DNA from: Spinacia oleracea
Lineage: Eukaryota; Streptophyta; Magnoliopsida; Caryophyllales; Amaranthaceae
Direction of reading: 5' to 3'
Length of the DNA: 64,000 nucleotides
NCBI RefSeq assembly: GCF_020520425.1
Contig: NC_079488.1
Coordinates: 86,099,285-86,163,284, forward strand
Below, one piece after another: positions 22,395 through 32,920 of this stretch. The notes below the pieces were generated by a model. That model was not told the origin of the DNA. It saw nothing but the letters and a program-made list of their open reading frames with translations, and did no database searches. How positions within the stretch are numbered: the stretch's first letter is position 1; each line of letters begins with the position of its first letter. The translations under genes were made by a program, and so were the position numbers.

Positions 22395-23620
22395 GACACT
22401 TCGAGTAAGGACTACCATATGCATTTCTTCGTTTGTTTCCACAACCTAAGCTTATTCTTGTGCTTACTCCTGTTATTGAATTCGTTCCACTTGCATACTT
22501 GCAAAGAGCCTGTCCATCACAGATGAAACTTAACAACCTTCAATACCATAAACAGGTAATTAATGTATGTAAACGGGTAATAATGTAGCTGTGAAATCAA
22601 GTTTTACCAGTTTCTGGGGATAGTCAAGAACAGCATCACTAAAATCAGCACCTTGAATAAGAGTTCCAGTAAGGACACTTCGAGTAAGGACTGATCTTAC
22701 AAGAACAACATTAGTAAGATTTGCTTTATTTAAGACATGAAATTTGAGGATAACATGCTTGAGTATTAAAGCAACAAGCCTTTTCCTTACCAAAACTAAT
22801 CTCTAATCAATGAAACTGAGAACTGGATGTCCAATAATTCACAAGATTTGCTTATATAATCAACAATATTTCTGAAACAGAACAATCTGACTAAATAAAC
22901 TAGCACCTGGAAATCATAAGTAAGAGTGTAAAACAGTAACTTACCATACGATCCATCAGCGTATCACTAAAATCAGCACCTGGAATTGGTAGAGTTACAT
23001 CAGTTTATCAAAATCCATCAACTAGTAATGTAATGAAGTAGTAATGCAGGCATATATACAAGAGAAATTGGCTTTGTAAGCAACAGCTTTCTCAAGGTAT
23101 GCACCATTGAATGTTGAACCACTGAAATCTGATTCCCTCATATCTGCTGATGTGAAATTTGCCCTTCTGCAAAGTTAACAGTATAACACCATCTTATGTT
23201 ACACGAATGATGAAAAGCTCCAATTTTTTCAACATTACATCAACGAAACACATTTATCCATTATAAATAGTAATGATCGATAATAGTGTAATTTGAACTA
23301 GTAATGTAATGGTAGTTCATATATACAGAATTTGTGAAACAGTAAGACTAAATTTTTACCTGAAATTTTCATTGACATGAACAGCTTTCCTGCATCCAAC
23401 CAAAAAGAAGAGAGAAGATCCAAATCAAAATTAAAACAACTCATAAATTGTTTAATAAACAGTAATTAAACAATGGAAGAAAGGCAGACTTTAAATCAGC
23501 AGAACCATATTGAGCAGCAGAGCCAATCCCGAATTCGCCTCGCATTTCAGCTTCAAACTTATTCAAATAAACAACAGTCTTCTTTTGTTTAACATTGCCT
23601 AGATCTAGTGGCTTCAATCT
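22395..23620 (-). pseudogene. Captured pentapeptide-repeat gene, thylakoid-lumen TL17-like, six exons
   Basis: Minus-strand exons in order: about 23620-23490 (KTVVYLNKFEAEMRGEFGIG, GSAAQYGSADL), 23389-23360 (KAVHVNENF, 30 bp), 23166-23060 (RANFTSADMRESDFSGSTF, LEKAVAYKANF), 22979-22945 (ADFSDTLMDRM), about 22738-22610 (ANLTNVVLVRSVLTRSVL, GADFSDAVLD), and about 22519-22395 (ALCKYASGTNS, ISLGCGNKRRNAYG). Introns keep GT-AG borders mostly in phase, so genomic DNA rather than cDNA was captured. The A(D/N)(L/F)xx repeats are typical of this family, and the order matches chloroplast-lumen TL17-like proteins (At5g53490 type). The N-terminal transit peptide and the C-terminus are missing. The exon near 22738 seems to have lost its AG acceptor (AT seen), so it is probably non-functional. 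Confidence 0.85.
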
Positions 23621-24854
23621 TTAGATCCTGAACCTAACAATTAGGTAATCTGGGTTTGGAAAAGGAAAACTTATGATTTTGCACCCAAAAAGTGTAAAGC
23701 TATTGTAGCTAGTTGATTATTTTGTACTTTAAAGTGTGTTGTCAGAGTAGTGTGATGTCTGGGATTCCTTCACAACAACACTTCCAGTCAACCTCCTTTC
23801 CTGTCATTTTCTATTGACTATCAAGGCTCCAATACAGAGTCTTGTTGATCAACTTCAATTACAATAACTAGTAATGTAAGCCTTCAATTAAATTTACATG
23901 TAACAGCTATCAATACAAATCAGGATGATAATTATGAGCATGCGACAGATCTCTACGCGAAGCAAAGACTGCAAACGAAACTTGATTAATAGGTATCTTG
24001 AATCTTACTTTTGGTACTTGGTAGGATAAATTTCAGTGGCACCAACAATATTCAACATATATAGGATTTCATTATGTTGAGAAGCTTAGTAGAGTACATT
24101 CACCTAATTTTATCAACTGTAAACATCTAAGGCTACTATTTGGATTAGAAAAGCCTGTTCAAACTAAAATCAGACTTATATCATCCAAAACAATCATAAT
24201 CAAATCTGCTAAAAGTTCATAATCAAATATCCATCAACAAAATTCAGATAATCTCAATAAATAGAGCCAAATCGTCCATATTACAACAACAAAAACGCAA
24301 TAAAACAGAGAGTTGGGCAAATAGTGATGAACTAAAAAAAAAAAATCAAAATCAATATGACAATAGTAATTTTCTTGTACATCTCCTAATTCGTCACTTA
24401 ATTAGGTCCCAAATTCAAATACCAGGACACAACAACAAAAAAATTCGCAAAGAGAAGAAGAAGTTGAGCAAATACGATACCAGGCGAACTCTAGAGGAGC
24501 TTCAGATATGAGAAAATACATGCTATTGGACCGAATTTCAGGCGAACTCAAGCAAATTTCAGCGAACTCAACCAACTTTCATACGAACTCAACCAAATTT
24601 CAACCAAAACACATAAAATTAGGGTTAGCGAAATTGAAGACGGAGAGAGAAACTAAACTGGAGATTTAGGGGAGAGAGAGGGAGATGAGAAGTTAAATTG
24701 AAAATTTAGGGAAGGAGAAAGCTAAAATAAAGATTGGGAGGGGTTTTAATTTTGGTATTCTTGAAAGAGAAATTGGGGGCGATGGAAGAAATCTTCTATT
24801 CTCTGGTTCCCAAGGTCTGAAGTTTAAGGAGTTTGACATTTTTTTATTAAATTG
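23621..24854. other. Remaining interior of CACTA-3
   Basis: AT-rich DNA. It may include captured intron or promoter of the pentapeptide gene. A purine-rich AGAGAGAGGGAGATGAG stretch lies at 24660-24690. No coding match was found. Confidence 0.4.
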
Positions 24855-25052
24855 ATCAAAGAGGGCGAAATTTACAAGTCGCCCTTCTTATTATTGTTAA
24901 AGAAGACAAAATCCAATTTTCGCCCTCTTTGTTATTATCAAGGGAGGCGATATACATTTGCCCTGTTTGATTTGTTCTAATAGGACGATTTTTCAGTTGT
25001 CCTTCCTTTTACAAAAAAATCGCCCTCCTTGATACTGATTCTTGTAGTGAAT

Positions 25053-26994
25053 AGAGAGACATAAAGTTATACGTTATCGTCGTTAACTTAGCTATGCGAC
25101 AAAGGTTTTGCTGTTGTTCATCCTAAGTTGTGATTGAATTGGTGGCAGATTCTTAGTGACAAAGAGACCATCAAACTTCAGTCCAAGCAGTACCACTAAC
25201 GAGTAGGATCTAAAATACATTTTAAGGGACGATTACGAGATGTGCCTGGACGTAAAATTCAAGGCTAGAGCTGATTGCCTCAAGTTTGACGAACTTCATA
25301 TTGTAACTGTTACAAACACATGACATAGAGGATGTCAGGTTTGTATATTTTTTCAGTGGACTCTATCCCAAGTTTATTTCAAAAAACTGGGACGTATTCC
25401 TTTTCAGTCTCTCTTGTAAGTATTGTATGTCTTGTCTAGTTATCCTGCATAAAATACTCATATTTGTTAAGTTTAATACTACTTTGACTATTGTGCAGCA
25501 GGATTCAAGACACGAACACTAGGTAATTGCCAGGTACTCTTTGCAAAATTCACTTATTTTATCTTGTTGATCAACAGCTAGTTAACAGTGTATCTGTATC
25601 ACTTACTCGAGGTCTGGTATAATGCGGATTGTTTTTTTGCGGCCTGGAAATCTCGCTGCATGTGGTGACCCTATATCCCGCCTTTGGGTATGATCACTTT
25701 GACATCCTATGTTTTATATGTCATATTCTTCCTAATCATACCCCAGATTTCTTTTATACGAAGCACGTATTTACTTAAATCTCATTAAAATCACTGGTTG
25801 CTTGATTAGTACCTTGGTTGATATACTGAAACGAATGCTATTTGTTTCCCCTACCACAAACAGATTGGAAGTTGATGAAGGAAGCATTCAAGCTTCTTAG
25901 ACCAGGTGGTACCCTTGCCATCACAGACAATTCCATATGTGATATATTTCTCTCTTATCAGTCCAACTTGTTGCCACTATATGACTTTGGGATACTAACA
26001 TTGATGATTCTATCCTTTTTGCAGTGCTTGCTTCGATATGTGATGCCAAATTATAAGGCTTTCTACATCTTTCTCTCACTGTTAGGTAAGGCTCCACATG
26101 ATGAAGGAGTTTCTTGACTCTTTTTTTCAGTATACTCTATATATCATACCTATGAGGTTTGTAGTCATTTATAAATACTAAGTTTGACTTGATTTTTTTA
26201 TTACTTATAGGTAATATAAAAAACAAACATTATCAATTTTTTATACGAAGTATATATATACACACACGATAGTAAAACTAAAAATACTACTCCGCTATAG
26301 CTAGCTAACATTGTGCAATTAAGATTCACGTCAACGATAGATTATATCTAAAAATTTTGCAAATATAAGGTCCTCGTAACGTTCACTGAGTTCATAAAAT
26401 TGCAAATATGAGACCCTTGCTCGAGCTGTTGCCACTCTGCCAGCTTCTAGTTGTTGAATCTGCTGCCAACAGGCCAGCTAGCTTCTAGTTGCTGAATCTG
26501 CCACTCTGCTGTTGCTGCTGCAGCCAGCTTGCTGTTGTTGCTGCTGCAGCCAGCCTGTTGTTGCTGCCGCAGCCAGCTTGTTGAACCTGATTTGTATTAG
26601 CTTTGTTTACGCAGGGGTGCATGACATAAACTGTTGATCAAGCATGTGTGTAAACACCATTTATCTTTATTATCCATTTAGGAACAGAAGGTGTATGTAT
26701 AGTATAAAATTGATATTTTAGTTTGAATTTATACTAATTAAGTGACTTATTTGACTTTGGTTCATTGATTCTGATCTAATTTTTGTTTATGCGTTATAGT
26801 ATTTGCTGATGAAACATGTGTGGACAAGCCATTAATTTTTATTATCCATTTAGTAAGTTGTGACATAGTCACATGTGAGCTAAACCAAGAGTCAACTGAC
26901 TGGATTATTATTAAACTTATATTGGCCGAGTTTAATTAAATCACCATATTAGCCACAAACAATCATGTAATAGCTCTTCGGGAAAACAACCATC
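25053..26994 (+). other. Acquired DNA in CACTA-2, right of CACTA-3
   Basis: Unrecognised apart from a methyltransferase-like fragment (25850-25945), a CAGC/TGCTG-rich imperfect repeat (26450-26590: CTGCTGTTGCTGCTGCAGCC variants), and a diverged direct repeat with ATTATCCATTTAG(G/T)AA at about 26669 and 26840. Confidence 0.4.
25850..25945 (+). pseudogene. Fragment of a class I SAM-dependent methyltransferase
   Basis: After an acceptor-like CACAAACAG, the frame reads DWKLMKEAFKLLRPGGTLAI followed by TDNS. The LLRPGGT(L/I)A(I/L)TDNS pattern is motif III/post-motif of plant SAM methyltransferases. Only this exon-sized piece is clear, and the downstream open frame loses the match. Most likely a captured host fragment inside CACTA-2. 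Confidence 0.55.
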
Positions 26995-27232
26995 TGCTGA
27001 TCTATAGCTGAACTGATCAGTTTCTGATCTGTTGAGCTGCTGATCTGCAGCTGAACTGATAAGAGTCTGATCTGTTCAGCAGCAGATCAGCTGCTGAACA
27101 GATCAGAATCTGATCCGTTCAGCTGCAGATCAGCTGCTGAACAGATCAGAAACTGATCTGTTCCGCTGCAGATCAGCAGCAGCAGATCAGCAGCTGAACA
27201 GGTCAGTTTCTGATCTGTTCAGCTGTTGATCA
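26995..27232. repeat. Palindromic CTGATC/CAGC array 3
   Basis: Same words as the arrays at 14127 and 14985. It is followed by GCTCGGGAATATATGCTTGG as in CACTA-1 at 15298, which anchors the homologous position. Confidence 0.85.
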
Positions 27233-27346
27233 TGTCTTACGCTCGGGAATATATGCTTGGGACTTGCAATCAAATAAAACTTGCAATCATATTTTACATT
27301 CAAGCATTTAATGTTAATTAACTTCCAATGAATTGTGGAATCGCAG

Positions 27347-30300
27347 AGTGTTGATGAAAATGAATGTAAAAAAAAACGCACTTCCTCAATGGAAATCAAT
27401 TAAGGTAAATAATAACTTGTTCACTACTTATTGTACGGCCAAAACAATTACATTTCCTATTATCTAATATATGTTGTCTTTAATCTAGTGCGCCCAACAA
27501 GAGGGTAGGGTCGAGTGTGGCTATTACGTGATGAAATTCATGCATGACATATTCAAAAGTTGCAAGGAAGTTCAAGATCTGGAAAAAGTACATAAAATAG
27601 CTTATTTATGATGTATTATTAGGCTAGAAATTAGTTAAAAAAACTATTCGCCTATAATTGGCATGAACCGTCCAAAATGCCATTTTGGACCAAATAAGAC
27701 CTATATCGTCCAAAATGAGCCTTATGTGTGCATAAAGAACTTGAAATGAGTCTTATAAACATATAACTAATCATATGAATCATGAAAAAGATTTAGAAAG
27801 TGTCCTTAGGTTGATTTGTTAGTAGTTGGGATCGAAAATGCCATTTTTAGCCAAAAATGACCTATATCGACCCAAATGACCCATAGACGTTCATAAATAT
27901 CATGAAATGAGTCTTATAATCATATAACTAATCATATGAATAATGAAAAACGTTTAGAATATCGAAATAGGTTCGTTTGTTGGTAGTTGGGATCGAAAAT
28001 GCCATTTTTGGCCAAAAATTACCTATATCGACCCAAATGACCCTTAGGCATGCATAACGAAGTTGAAATGAGTCTTATAATAATATAATTAATCATAAGA
28101 ATCATGAAAAACATTTAGAATATGGATATTGGTTTGTTTGTTGGTATTTGGGATCGAAAATGCCATTTTTTACCATAAATGACCTACATCGACCTAAATG
28201 AACCATAGACGTGCATAATGAACTTGAAATGAGTCTTATAATCATATAACTAATCATATGAATCATGAAAAACGTTTAGAATGTGGAAATAGGTTCGTTT
28301 GTTGGTATTTGGGATCGAAAATGCCATTTTTGGCCATAAATGACCTATATCGTCCCAAATGAGCCTTATTGTGCATAAAGAACTTGAAATGAGTCTTATA
28401 AACATATAACTAATCATATGAATCATGAAAAAGATTTAGAAAGTGTCCTTAGGTTCATTTGTTAGTTGTTGGGATCGAAAATGCCATTTTTAACCAAAAA
28501 TGACCTATATCGACCCAAATGACCCATAGACGTTCATAAATATCATGAAATGAGTCTTATAATCATATAACTAATCATATGAATAATAAAAAACTTTTAG
28601 AATATCGAAATAGGTTCATTTGTTGGTAGTTGGGATCGAAAATGCCATTTTTGGCCAAAAATTAGCTATATCGACCCAAATGACCCTTAGGCATGCATAA
28701 CGAAGTTGAAATGAGTCTTATAATAATATAATTAATCATAAGAATCATGAAAAACACTTAGAATATGGATATTGGTTTGTTTGTTAGTAATTGGGATCGA
28801 AAATGCCATTTTTGACCATAAATGACCTATATCGACCTAAATGAACCATAGACGTGCATAACGAACTTGAAATGAGTCTTATAATCATATAAGTAATCAT
28901 ATGAATCAAGAAAAACGTTTAGAATATGGAAATAGGTTCGTTTGTTGGTAGTTGGGATCGAAAATGCCATTTTTGGCCATAAATGACCTATATAGTCCCA
29001 AATGAGCCTTATGTGTGCATAAAGAACTTGAATTGAGTCTTATAAACATATAACTAATCATATGAATCATGAAAAAGATTTAGAAAGTGTCCTTAGGTTC
29101 ATTTGTTAGTAGTTGGGATCGAAAATGCCACTTTTAGCCAAAAATGACCTATATCGACCCAAATGACCCATAGACGTTCATAAATATCGTGAAATGAGTC
29201 TTATAATCATATAACTAATTATATGAATAATGAAAAACGTTTAGAATATCGAAATAGGTTCGTTTGTTGGTAGTTGGGATCGAAAATGCCATTTTTGGCC
29301 AAATATTACCTATATCGACCCAAATGACCCTTAGGCATGCATAACGAAGTTGAAATGAGTCTTATAATAATATAATTAATCATAAGAATCATGAAAAACA
29401 TTTAGAATATGGATATTGGTTTGTTTGTTGGTATTTGGGATCGAAAATGCCATTTTTGACCATAAATGACCTATATCGACCTAAATGAACCATAGACGTG
29501 CATAACGAACTTGAAATGAGTCTTATAATCATATAACTAGTCATATGAATCATGAAAAACGTTTAGAATGTGGAAATAGGTTCGTTTGTTGGTATTTGGG
29601 ATCGAAAATGCCATTTTTTGCCATTTTTTGCCATAAATGACCTATATCGTCCCAAATGAGCCTTATGTGTGCATAAAGAACTTGAAATGAGTCTTATAAA
29701 CATATAACTAATCATATGAATCATGAAAAAGATTTAGAAAGTGTCCTTAGGTTCATTTGTTAGTTGTTGGGATCGAAAATGCCATTTTTAACCAAAAACG
29801 ACCTATATCGACCCAAATGACCAATAGACGTTCATAAATATCATGAAATGAGTCTTATAATAATATAACTAATCATATTAATAATGAAAAACGTTTAGAA
29901 TATCGAAATAGGTTCGTTTGTTGGTAGTTGGGATCGAAAATGTCATTTTTGGCCAAAAATTACATATATCGACCTAAATGAACCATAGACGTGCATAACG
30001 AACTTGAAATGAGTCTTATAATCATATAACTAATCATATGAATCATGAAAAACGTTTAGAATATGGAAATAGGTTCGTTTGTTGGTATTTGGGATCGAAA
30101 ATGCCATTTTTGGCCATAAATGACCTATATCGACCTAAATGAACCATAGACGTGCATAACGTACTTGAAATGAGTCTTATAATCATATAACTAATCATAT
30201 GAATCATGAAAAACGTTTAGAATATGGAAATAGGTTTGTTTGTTGGTATTTGGGATCGAAAATGCCATTTTTGGCCATAAATGACCTATATCGTCCCAAA

Positions 30301-30956
30301 TGAGCCTTATGTGTGCATAAAGAACTTGAAATGAGTCTTATAAACATATAACTAATCATATGAATCATGAAAAACGTTTAGAATATGGAAATAGGGTCGT
30401 TTGTTGGTAGTTGGGATCGAAAATGCCATTTTGGCCATAAATTACCTATATCGACCCAAATGACCCTTAAGCGTGCATAACGAAGTTGAAATGAGTCTTA
30501 TAATAATATAATTAATCATAAGAATCATGAAAAACATTTAGAATATGGATATAGGTTTGTTTGTTGGTAATTAGGATCGAAAATGCCATTTTTTACCATA
30601 AATGACCTATATCGACCCAAATGAACCATAGACGTGCATAACGAACTTGAAATGAGTCTTATAATCATATAACTAATCATATGTATCATGAAAAACGTTT
30701 AGAATATGGAAATAGGTTCGTTTGTTGGTAGTTGGGTTCAAAAATGTCATTTTTGTCCAATATAATTGTTTTCGCAACCAATCTAATTTTTATTTTCGCA
30801 TATGAAACTTAATTTAATTTATTGGTTTGCATGTACGGTGTTCTTTTAAAGGTTTTCAAAACTTCAAGGCAGGAGCCCTTTACCAAAAAGGAGTTGGATG
30901 AGGTTCGAGACAAGTGGGCTATTTACTTCAACGATTGTGAACTACCCTCAGTGTAA
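27347..30956 (+). pseudogene. Remnant of the second CACTA gene in CACTA-2 (Ulp1 C-terminal exons)
   Basis: Three exons remain: 27347-27404, 27489-27587 (with the catalytic-Cys motif VECGYYVMKF) and 30852-30956 (VFKTSRQEPFTKKELDEVRD, ending ELPSV then TAA). They match CACTA-1 exons 9-11 closely. The His and Asp exons are deleted, so this remnant could not code an active protease. The satellite array sits in the same intron as in CACTA-1. Confidence 0.85.
27655..30760 (+). repeat. CACTA-internal satellite, array 3 (about 20 units)
   Basis: About 160-bp units as in the other arrays. The AGAAAGTGTCCTTAGG variant recurs at 27794, 28438, 29082 and 29736, a four-unit higher-order period near 645 bp, against three units in CACTA-1. 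Four unit types alternate in order through most of the array. Confidence 0.92.
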
Positions 30957-31194
30957 TAAATAGAGCAGATTTGTAGTTATTCGTGACTCTTACATTATTT
31001 TATTATTTATCGATTTAATTAATTACATTTGAATTAATTCTGTAATATTATTGGAAATTTTAAAATTATATCATTTTTTAGAATGTCAAGCTGGTGTTTG
31101 ATGAAACAGAAATTATATTGCAAAATCAGAAATTATATTGCAGAATATTAGGAATTATATTGCAGATTTTTTATTTTTTTAAAAATAAAAAATA

Positions 31195-31542
31195 AAACTC
31201 AAAAGTTGCCCTTGTTTGCAACAAGAGAAGCTTATGTGCAGCTTATTAGGTGCCCTTGTTTGCAACAAGGGCACCTTATGTGCAGCTTATAAGGTGCCCT
31301 TATTGCAGCAAAGGCACCTTATAAGTTTCACATAAGGTGCCCTTGTTGCGACAAGGGCACCTTATAAGTTTCACATAAGGTGCCCTTGTTGCAAACAAGG
31401 GCACCTTATAAGATTATAAGTTGCCCTTATTAAGGGCAACTTTTGATAATTTTACATAAGTGACCCCCCCATTGGTGGCACTTACGAAGGGCACCTTATA
31501 AGCCACTTTTAAGAGCAACTTATAAGGTTTTTTCCTCTAGTG
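31195..31542. repeat. Right subterminal repeats and TIR of CACTA-2
   Basis: At least eight copies of GGTGCCCTTGTT(T)GC or its complement GCAACAAGGGCACC occur, often as facing pairs that can form hairpins, followed by the TIR ending TAGTG. Such arrays are expected transposase-binding sites. Confidence 0.8.
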
Positions 31543-31673
31543 TTTGCATGTACGGTGTTCTTTTAAAGGTTTTCAAAACTCCAAGGGAGGAGCCCTTTAC
31601 CAAAAAGGAGTTGGATGAGGTTCGAGACAAGTGGGCTATTTACTTCAACGATTGTGAACTACCCTCAGTGTAA

Positions 31674-31894
31674 TAAATAGAGCAGATTTGTAGTTATTCG
31701 TGACTCTTACATTATTTTGTTATTTATCGATTTAATTAATTACATTTGAATTAATTCGGTAATATTATTGGAAATTTGAAATTTATATCATTTTTGAGAA
31801 TGTCAAGCTGGTGTTTGATGAAACAGAAATTATATTGCAGAATATTAGGAATTATATTGCAGATTTTTTTTATTTTTTTTTTTAAAAAAAAAAA
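31674..31894. other. 3' region of the second CACTA-1 gene
   Basis: Probable 3' UTR after the TAA at 31671. It is AT-rich and nearly identical to CACTA-2 30957-31170. Confidence 0.5.
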
Positions 31895-32124
31895 ACTCAA
31901 AAGTTTCCCTTGTTTGCAACAAGAGCAACTTATGTGCAGCTTATAAGGTGCCCTTGTTCGCAACAAGGGCACCTTATAAGTTTCACATAAGGTGTCCTTG
32001 TTGCAAACAAGGGCACCTTATAAGATTATAAGTTGCCCTTATTAAGCGCAACTTTTGATAATTTTACATAAGTGACCCCCCCATTGGTGGCACTTACGAA
32101 GGGCACCTTATAAGCCACTTTTAA
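31895..32124. repeat. Right subterminal repeats of CACTA-1
   Basis: Same GGTGCCCTTGTT/GCAACAAGGGCACC motif set as in CACTA-2, with fewer copies. Confidence 0.75.
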
Positions 32125-32154
32125 GAGCAACTTATAAGGTTTTTTCCTCTAGTG
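32125..32154 (-). repeat. Right terminal inverted repeat of CACTA-1
   Basis: Reverse complement of 7062-7091 with one difference. It is followed by TSD TAT. Confidence 0.93.
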
Positions 32155-32562
32155 TATAATCGAATTAAATGACGCAAGTCAATTAATCAGTATGATTGTC
32201 GTTAGACATGGTTGTCATAAAACTATGGATGGAATGGAAGGCGCAAGACACACATAGTTGCCGTGGCGCACTTGAGAAAGCAATCCCTACTTTCAAGACT
32301 TATTTTGCCGCACGACATAACTTGATGCCGCGGGGTAATGAAAAATGTGCTTGTCAAGTTTTATGACGATCGTGTCTATAATAGAATTGATTGACGCAAG
32401 TCAATCAATCAGTATGATTGTCGTTAGACATGGTTGTCATAAAACTACGGACGGCATAGAAGGCGCAAGGCACACATAGTTGTCGTGGTGCACTTGAGCA
32501 AGAAATCCCTACTTTCAAGGGTTATTTTGCCACGCGGCATAACTTGATGACGTGGGCTAATG
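32155..32562. repeat. 220-bp tandem repeat, right part
   Basis: Completes the interrupted third unit (32158-32361) and gives a fourth (32362 to about 32562). Confidence 0.85.
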
Positions 32563-32920
32563 TTTATTGATTTCGTTTAGGTCTTTTATAACAGAACTCG
32601 GTTGTTAAATCATCATCCTAACTGGGGTGCTAATCTGACCACTTCTTAGGCTTTCCTCAATTAGGCTTTATCTCACTTGCAGCGAGTTATGATATGCGCC
32701 ACTTCTTAGGCTATACTATGAGTTAAAATAATGCAGCATTGACAAAAATAAAAGAGCATTATTGGACGAGCAGTATTATTTATATTATAAAAAATTCAAG
32801 GCATTTTGAAGCCAAGTACTATAATTACTACTCAGTTGCCGTCGTTAGACAATGGAGAATACTCCTAGGCCTAGGCTAGTTACATAAAGTGGAAACTTTA
32901 GTTTATAAACTCAATGCTTG
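32563..32920. other. Spacer between the pol end and tandem repeats of the Tat-like element
   Basis: Contains a short direct repeat, GCGCCACTTCTTAGGCTAT / GACCACTTCTTAGGCTTT (32638, 32695). No coding signal is seen. Confidence 0.4.

Larger units (their letters stand above)
21753..25049. mobile_element. CACTA-3: 3,297-bp Pack-type CACTA nested in CACTA-2
   Basis: Ends CACTACAACAAATC... and ...GATTCTTGTAGTG, a TIR family different from CACTA-1 and -2. TSD is AAT (21750-21752 and 25050-25052). Subterminal regions are arrays of GGGCGA / TCGCCCT(C/T)TTTG motifs (21775-22100 and 24855-25035). No transposase is present. The interior holds a captured host gene copy with introns. Confidence 0.9.
20691..31542 (+). 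mobile_element. CACTA-2: 10,852-bp non-autonomous relative nested in CACTA-1
   Basis: Ends CACTAGAGGAAAAACC... and ...CCTCTAGTG match the CACTA-1 ends. The TSD is TTT (20688-20690 and 31543-31545). Removing it rejoins TTATTGGTTT with GCATGTACGG, which is exactly the sequence found uninterrupted inside CACTA-2 itself at about 30818-30838. It lacks a transposase gene. It keeps the last exons of the second gene, a satellite array, and the subterminal repeats. The 5' half is unrelated DNA that includes CACTA-3. Confidence 0.93.
13533..31673 (+). pseudogene. Second CACTA-1 gene: Transposase_24-like plus Ulp1/C48 peptidase, 11 exons, broken
   Basis: Exons by GT-AG borders and phase: 13533-13994 (ATG 13540), 15362-15652, 15736-15960, 16069-16527, 16649-16921, 17032-17423, 17513-17689, 17802-17912, 18022-18079, 18164-18262, 31569-31673. 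Exon 1 has an acidic start (MDDNDDPIMDELMDDDD) and, after a frameshift, RKGRGPTKGLG...WEDVPEGLKK like Transposase_24 (PF03004). Exon 2 has GEN repeats (ENEGENEGEND) and ITPEEWEAFV. Exon 4 ends with QPMLEVQPMLGVQ repeats. Exons 7-10 are Ulp1-like: catalytic His in LHWMLLV (17806), Asp in YQFDS (17857), Cys in VECGYYVMKF (18191). Ulp1 proteases cut SUMO-like tags. Breaks: a one-base loss near the C-run at 13718-13724, TAG at 17679 and TAA at 17833. The last intron is 13.3 kb because CACTA-2 lies in it. Whether the two parts are one protein in intact copies is inferred from unbroken splice phase. Confidence 0.8.

Noticed and set aside
12905-30760. CRISPR-like array
   Set aside because: Units are about 160 bp without unique spacers, and this is a plant nuclear region; it is a satellite.
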